From: Basidiobolus ranarum
Lineage: Eukaryota; Basidiobolomycota; Basidiobolomycetes; Basidiobolales
Reading direction: 5' to 3'
DNA length: 23,443 bases
NCBI GenBank assembly: GCA_040143965.1
Contig: JASJQH010000165.1
Location: 1 to 23,443 of the forward strand
Below, piece by piece: positions 20,701 to 23,443 of this stretch. Numbering within the stretch: the first letter of the stretch is position 1; every line of letters begins with the position of its first letter. Under the pieces are notes generated by a model. That model did no database searches. It saw nothing but the letters and a program-made list of their open reading frames with translations, and was not told the DNA's origin. A program made the translations under genes and the position numbers.

Positions 20701-21236
20701 AGTTAACTCTAATTTAATTAAGACTCAAAAAATTGCCATTGGAATTCTTCACAAGTTTGTCAATATTTGGGGAGGGTCCAATACCAACGGTGCCAACACC
20801 AAATCGCTTGCCGGATTTGAGCAATTCATCTACGAACATATTGTTAGAGTTTGCTTCGAAGTACCTGCTAAGAGATCGTTCGATTTCGGCGACGGACAAG
20901 CTGTATTGGTCAGTATTCTACGGGTTGGATTTGCAATTCCCGGTTAACTCACATATTCTTTTCATAGGTGTTTGGCGAGTTGTCGAGCTTGCAAAAGTCG
21001 ATTCTTCTGAAGCAAGGACCAGAATTCCTCAACTTTATGCGTGGTGTCTACCTTCCATCTGTCAACTGTCCGCCATCCATGATTGAGGTAGAGCATCAAT
21101 TCTATTAAAAATAGCGCAAATTCATCTTCACACAACTAAATAATGCATCATCTAGGAATACTGTCAAGCCATTCAACAGTTGGAGCTAAAACAATTCAAA
21201 AAATACTTCCAAAATTTCATTCGAAACTCTACATAG
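17714..21236 (+). CDS. LOS1: Exportin-T (tRNA export karyopherin), 10 exons
   Basis: Exons are 17714-17782, 17850-17932, 17984-18040, 18101-18216, 18281-20133, 20190-20526, 20586-20656, 20723-20908, 20968-21087 and 21156-21236. They total 2973 nt and give 990 residues in one frame, close to human XPOT (about 960). The protein exports mature tRNA from the nucleus with RanGTP. It matches exportin-T throughout. The N-terminus has LSPNAEASLKSQ and FLRNKLAHAVTLLFI, the Xpo1-like RNK segment at about 109-125. The middle has LMAIDEEVVN, EEASRNSLIKDAMRE and GAYVSWVDINLI. The acidic DPDTEWDDEEEDDEE lies at 402-416. The end has EYCQAIQQL then FKKYFQNFIR. The frame extends upstream only to a non-ATG codon, so ATG 17714 is the likely start. 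Introns are 51-68 nt. Four cluster in the first 325 coding nt and five after the 1.85 kb fifth exon. The intron before 20723 ends in TTAAG. The symbol follows the yeast orthologue. Confidence 0.93.
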
Positions 21237-22234
21237 ACGGAAAGAACCCCACCAAGCATTCAAAACTCTTTTCCTGTTCATTTAATGTTTTTCTTCTCTT
21301 CTCCCATCCTCCACTATCCCATTTTATGTTTTTTTTCTTTATCACCAACTTTCCAAGTCGGTAGATGCATCTCTAAGCAATGTATGCATACTACGGCACG
21401 GCCAGGTTCGCTTATCCTTTACTGTTTATTTTTGCTTGAATATATACTACAAAAAACTTCTACGCCTGTCACCCACATCCCCATTTAAAACCATCCACGC
21501 GTCACTAAATTGTCTTTCGATTCCTCGTTCGTTTCTTTGTCACAACGTCCACCAGCTTCACGCATTCTCTAAACCTTCTTTCCCTAATATATTCTGGAAA
21601 CAAAGTTGCTCTTGGTATGCATCATTTATGATTGTCAAGTTTCGTGACATATATTCTATATTACATATCGGCAATTTATATCACAACGGTTGGTGTTCAT
21701 CAATATTTGACACTACACTAATTCTCGTTACCAATGCTCGAAGGGAGGGTTACTTTAAATCAGTCCACAAATCACCTCCATCTAAGATCTTAAATAGGCT
21801 TAAATCGATTCATGTTCAGGGTTAAGAAATGCGTGTCCCAACGTGACGGTAACTAGAACACAGTGAGTGTGCTATGTTTAGAAAATGTACACATGGACCA
21901 GATCCATTTAGTCGGGCCAGGCTCAATTGTAGCTCCGAGGTCCAGATTAACCAGGATAAGCAGCCAGCATAGAGCCCTATGAAATAGTTGACAATTGGAG
22001 TTACTGGGTATTTGGATGATTTGATAGGCCAGACCCATAGCATGGAGTTCCAAGATTTCTAGGTATGATTGTAATCTTATGATATAGCCTTAAACTTCGT
22101 TTTTTTTCAAGGTTGGTTGGGGAATTTGTTTCATAGAATGGACTCGAAAATTTTGGTTTTCTTTTTAAGTAGCGATTTTTCGTAGTGTTATCACTTTCAC
22201 CTCTCTCTTTTATTTGCAGTAAGAACTTAACAAA
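21237..22234. other. Intergenic region between exportin-T and the ZNF706-like gene
   Basis: This 1 kb region is the 3' flank of exportin-T and the promoter of the next gene. It has pyrimidine-rich stretches near 21280-21350. A short inverted pair TGGACC/GGTCCA at 21894-21899 and 21939-21944 encloses a less AT-rich patch. The polypyrimidine tract ending in GCAG at 22219 looks like a 3' splice site of a 5' UTR intron. No coding frame is convincing. Confidence 0.5.
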
Positions 22235-22662
22235 ATGGGAAACGTTAGTATTTTGGAACTTTAAAGTATGCATCCACTTGAAATTTACTCCAACTTTCAT
22301 ATTTAGGGACAAAAAGCTCAACAAAAGCGTGAAAGAAACGCCAAATTGGACAAGAAGAATGCCAACACTAGTCAACTTAAGGCTGTAAGTGAAAGTCTCT
22401 TATTACATCTTGAAAAAGCCCCATATTTACGAGTCTTTTAATCACAAAGAACGCTGCTGCCAAAAGTGTCATTTGCCAAACCTGCAGACAAACTTTCCTC
22501 TGTACTATTAGAGAGAAGGCGTAAGTATTTTTTTATTTTGAAGGACTTATATGTCTTCATACTCACCTCGTTCACGTCTTTAGTCTTGCCGAACATGCTG
22601 AGAATAAGCATAGCAAAACTACTGCTGATTGCTTCCCCGGCTTCGTTGAATTGTCCAAATAA
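22235..22662 (+). CDS. Small C2H2 zinc-finger protein of the ZNF706 / At2g23090-like family, 4 exons
   Basis: Exons are 22235-22243, 22307-22384, 22450-22520 and 22584-22662. They total 237 nt and give 78 residues, the usual length of this family. The first exon codes only for Met-Gly-Asn. The N-terminus (MGNGQKAQQKRERNAKLDKK) is the basic, 4F5-like segment typical of the family. A single C2H2 finger follows with C38, C41, H57 and H62 (CQTCRQTFLC ... EHAENKH), and the protein ends DCFPGFVELSK. These proteins are conserved across eukaryotes, nuclear or cytoplasmic, with poorly defined roles in translation repression or RNA binding. Introns are 63, 65 and 63 nt, and the second ends in CAAAG. 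The gene converges on the reductase gene 211 bp away. Confidence 0.88.
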
Positions 22663-22773
22663 ATCCAAGCTGTATTTGATTCATGACTTATAGTATTATA
22701 TTACTGAGATCATCAATCTGATTAACAGTTCCCTAGAGATATCTAAGGAGTTCTATTCAGCTTCTGATTATTT

Positions 22774-22779
22774 AATAAA
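22774..22779 (+). terminator. Possible poly(A) signal of the ZNF706-like gene
   Basis: AATAAA lies 112 bp after the stop. Another AATAAA overlaps the stop codon itself at 22658-22663. Confidence 0.35.
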
Positions 22780-22813
22780 CTTGTACATTTAACAGCTATT
22801 TTTGTTGATTGCA

Positions 22814-22819
22814 TTTATT
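22814..22819 (-). terminator. Possible poly(A) signal of the aldo/keto reductase gene
   Basis: Read on the minus strand this is AATAAA, 55 bp beyond the reductase stop. With the signal at 22774-22779 it suggests nearly overlapping convergent 3' ends. Confidence 0.35.
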
Positions 22820-22873
22820 TATGATCCATGATTGTAACGAATGCATATGCTTGATTATTGTATCTTGGAATCA

Positions 22874-23443
22874 TTACATGAGTAATGGGCATTGATATAT
22901 GTCCGACAAGTCGTCTTCATCTAATTGTTCTGAGTATTTGAGTGAAGTGAGAGCATCATCAACATACTCCGGTCTACGCATACCAACAAGAACTGAACCC
23001 ATCAAAGGATGTGCAGTGGTGATACTCAAAGCCTTCACACTTAATGGAGAGTGTACGGAGGTTGATGAATCCGACTTTTCCAGAGAGTTTAGCTTGGGAC
23101 AGATGGCCGATAAGACTGAGCTTAAATCATCGTTTTTACGTTGGGTATCAAGAGAGGAAAATTGAATCAAGTGAGTGATGGCAGAATTGGCAACCTAATG
23201 AATGTAGGGTTAGGGTTTGGGTTTGGGTTCGGGTTGGAGTAAGGGTTGGAATGGGTCTAGGATTAGATTTCTAACCTTTGTATATTCACTGGCCCAATTT
23301 TGGATTGCTGCTGAACGAATTTCTTGGTCATCATAATCACCAACTGAGTAAGTTTGGATCAAAAAATCCAGGTCCTTTTGAATGGCGGGTTTTACTTGAT
23401 TTAGAAGGTAGTGCTTGGTTGCGAAGGAGTTACGAGATAGTCG
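22874..23443 (-). CDS. Aldo/keto reductase family protein, C-terminal part (gene continues beyond the window)
   Basis: Two exons are visible on the minus strand, 23443-23276 and 23194-22874, giving the last 162 residues; the 5' part is outside the window. The assignment rests on the segment SVKALSITTAHP followed by GSVLVGMRRPEYVDDAL. This matches the C-terminal cofactor-binding strand and helix (xxVLxGMRxPxYVxD) of fungal and plant aldo/keto reductases of the L-galactose or D-arabinose dehydrogenase type. The family reduces sugars and carbonyls with NAD(P)H on a TIM barrel. The catalytic Asp-Tyr-Lys-His residues lie upstream and cannot be checked. The upstream 110 residues of this fragment match the barrel less clearly. 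The intron (23275-23195, 81 nt) is the longest in the window and contains telomere-like repeats. Confidence 0.65.
23205..23246 (+). repeat. Degenerate telomere-like hexamer array inside an intron
   Basis: Seven consecutive hexamers on the plus strand read TAGGGT, TAGGGT, TTGGGT, TTGGGT, TCGGGT, TGGAGT, AAGGGT. The array sits within the reductase intron, whose sense strand carries the C-rich complement (CCCTAACCCTA type). TTAGGG is the usual fungal telomere unit. Confidence 0.7.

Noticed and set aside
21894-21944. Inverted TGGACC/GGTCCA pair enclosing a GC-richer patch, considered as a tRNA-like or SINE remnant
   Set aside because: No A or B box of a tRNA promoter and no acceptor-stem geometry; too short to support a call.
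1-23443. tRNA, rRNA, transposon, retroelement and CRISPR signals
   Set aside because: I looked on both strands for B-box motifs, transposase or reverse-transcriptase frames, terminal repeats and regularly spaced repeats, and found none that stood up.

Overview
The window is nuclear DNA of a fungus. It is AT-rich between genes and has compact protein genes cut by very short GT..AG introns (19 modelled here, 51 to 81 nt). The gene content is eukaryotic and fungal in character: a plasma-membrane type proton ATPase, a single-chain eukaryotic FGAM synthase, exportin-T, and secreted glycine-rich proteins. I cannot place the lineage from sequence alone. The Kruppel-like C2H2 factor, the frequent AAG 3' splice sites and the lack of close resemblance to yeast Pma1 at the ATPase tail would suit an early-diverging fungus, but this is only an impression.

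Layout. Positions 2-373 (+) hold the 3' end of a P-type H+-ATPase gene. It converges on a seven-exon secreted M20 metallopeptidase gene (1038-2569, -). Two related intronless genes for secreted glycine-rich proteins follow on the same strand (2947-3942 and 4748-5941). A 1.4 kb intergenic region separates them from a divergent small gene with an HMG-box-like C-terminus (7328-7765, +). After a 1.5 kb empty stretch comes a two-finger C2H2 regulator (9232-10110, -), then the large intronless FGAM synthase gene (11542-15597, -). A 2.1 kb divergent intergenic region leads to a ten-exon exportin-T gene (17714-21236, +). Next is a four-exon gene for a small ZNF706-like C2H2 protein (22235-22662, +), which converges on the 3' part of an aldo/keto reductase gene (22874-23443, -).

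How the genes relate. Most are independent housekeeping genes: proton pumping, purine synthesis, tRNA export, redox metabolism. The one coherent neighbourhood is the minus-strand run of three secreted proteins (M20 peptidase plus two glycine-rich paralogues), next to two possible regulators. Any functional link there is inference.

The most unusual material is the glycine-rich pair. Both share a signal peptide, a diverged Gly/Asn/Tyr/His-rich middle, and a nearly invariant C-terminal module with exactly two cysteines and tandem heptads. I recognise no family for them. Other points of note are a telomere-like repeat inside an intron of the reductase gene, a GATA-type palindrome cluster in the 2.1 kb intergenic region, and the HMG-like gene. 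I saw no rRNA or tRNA gene, transposon, viral relic or CRISPR array.
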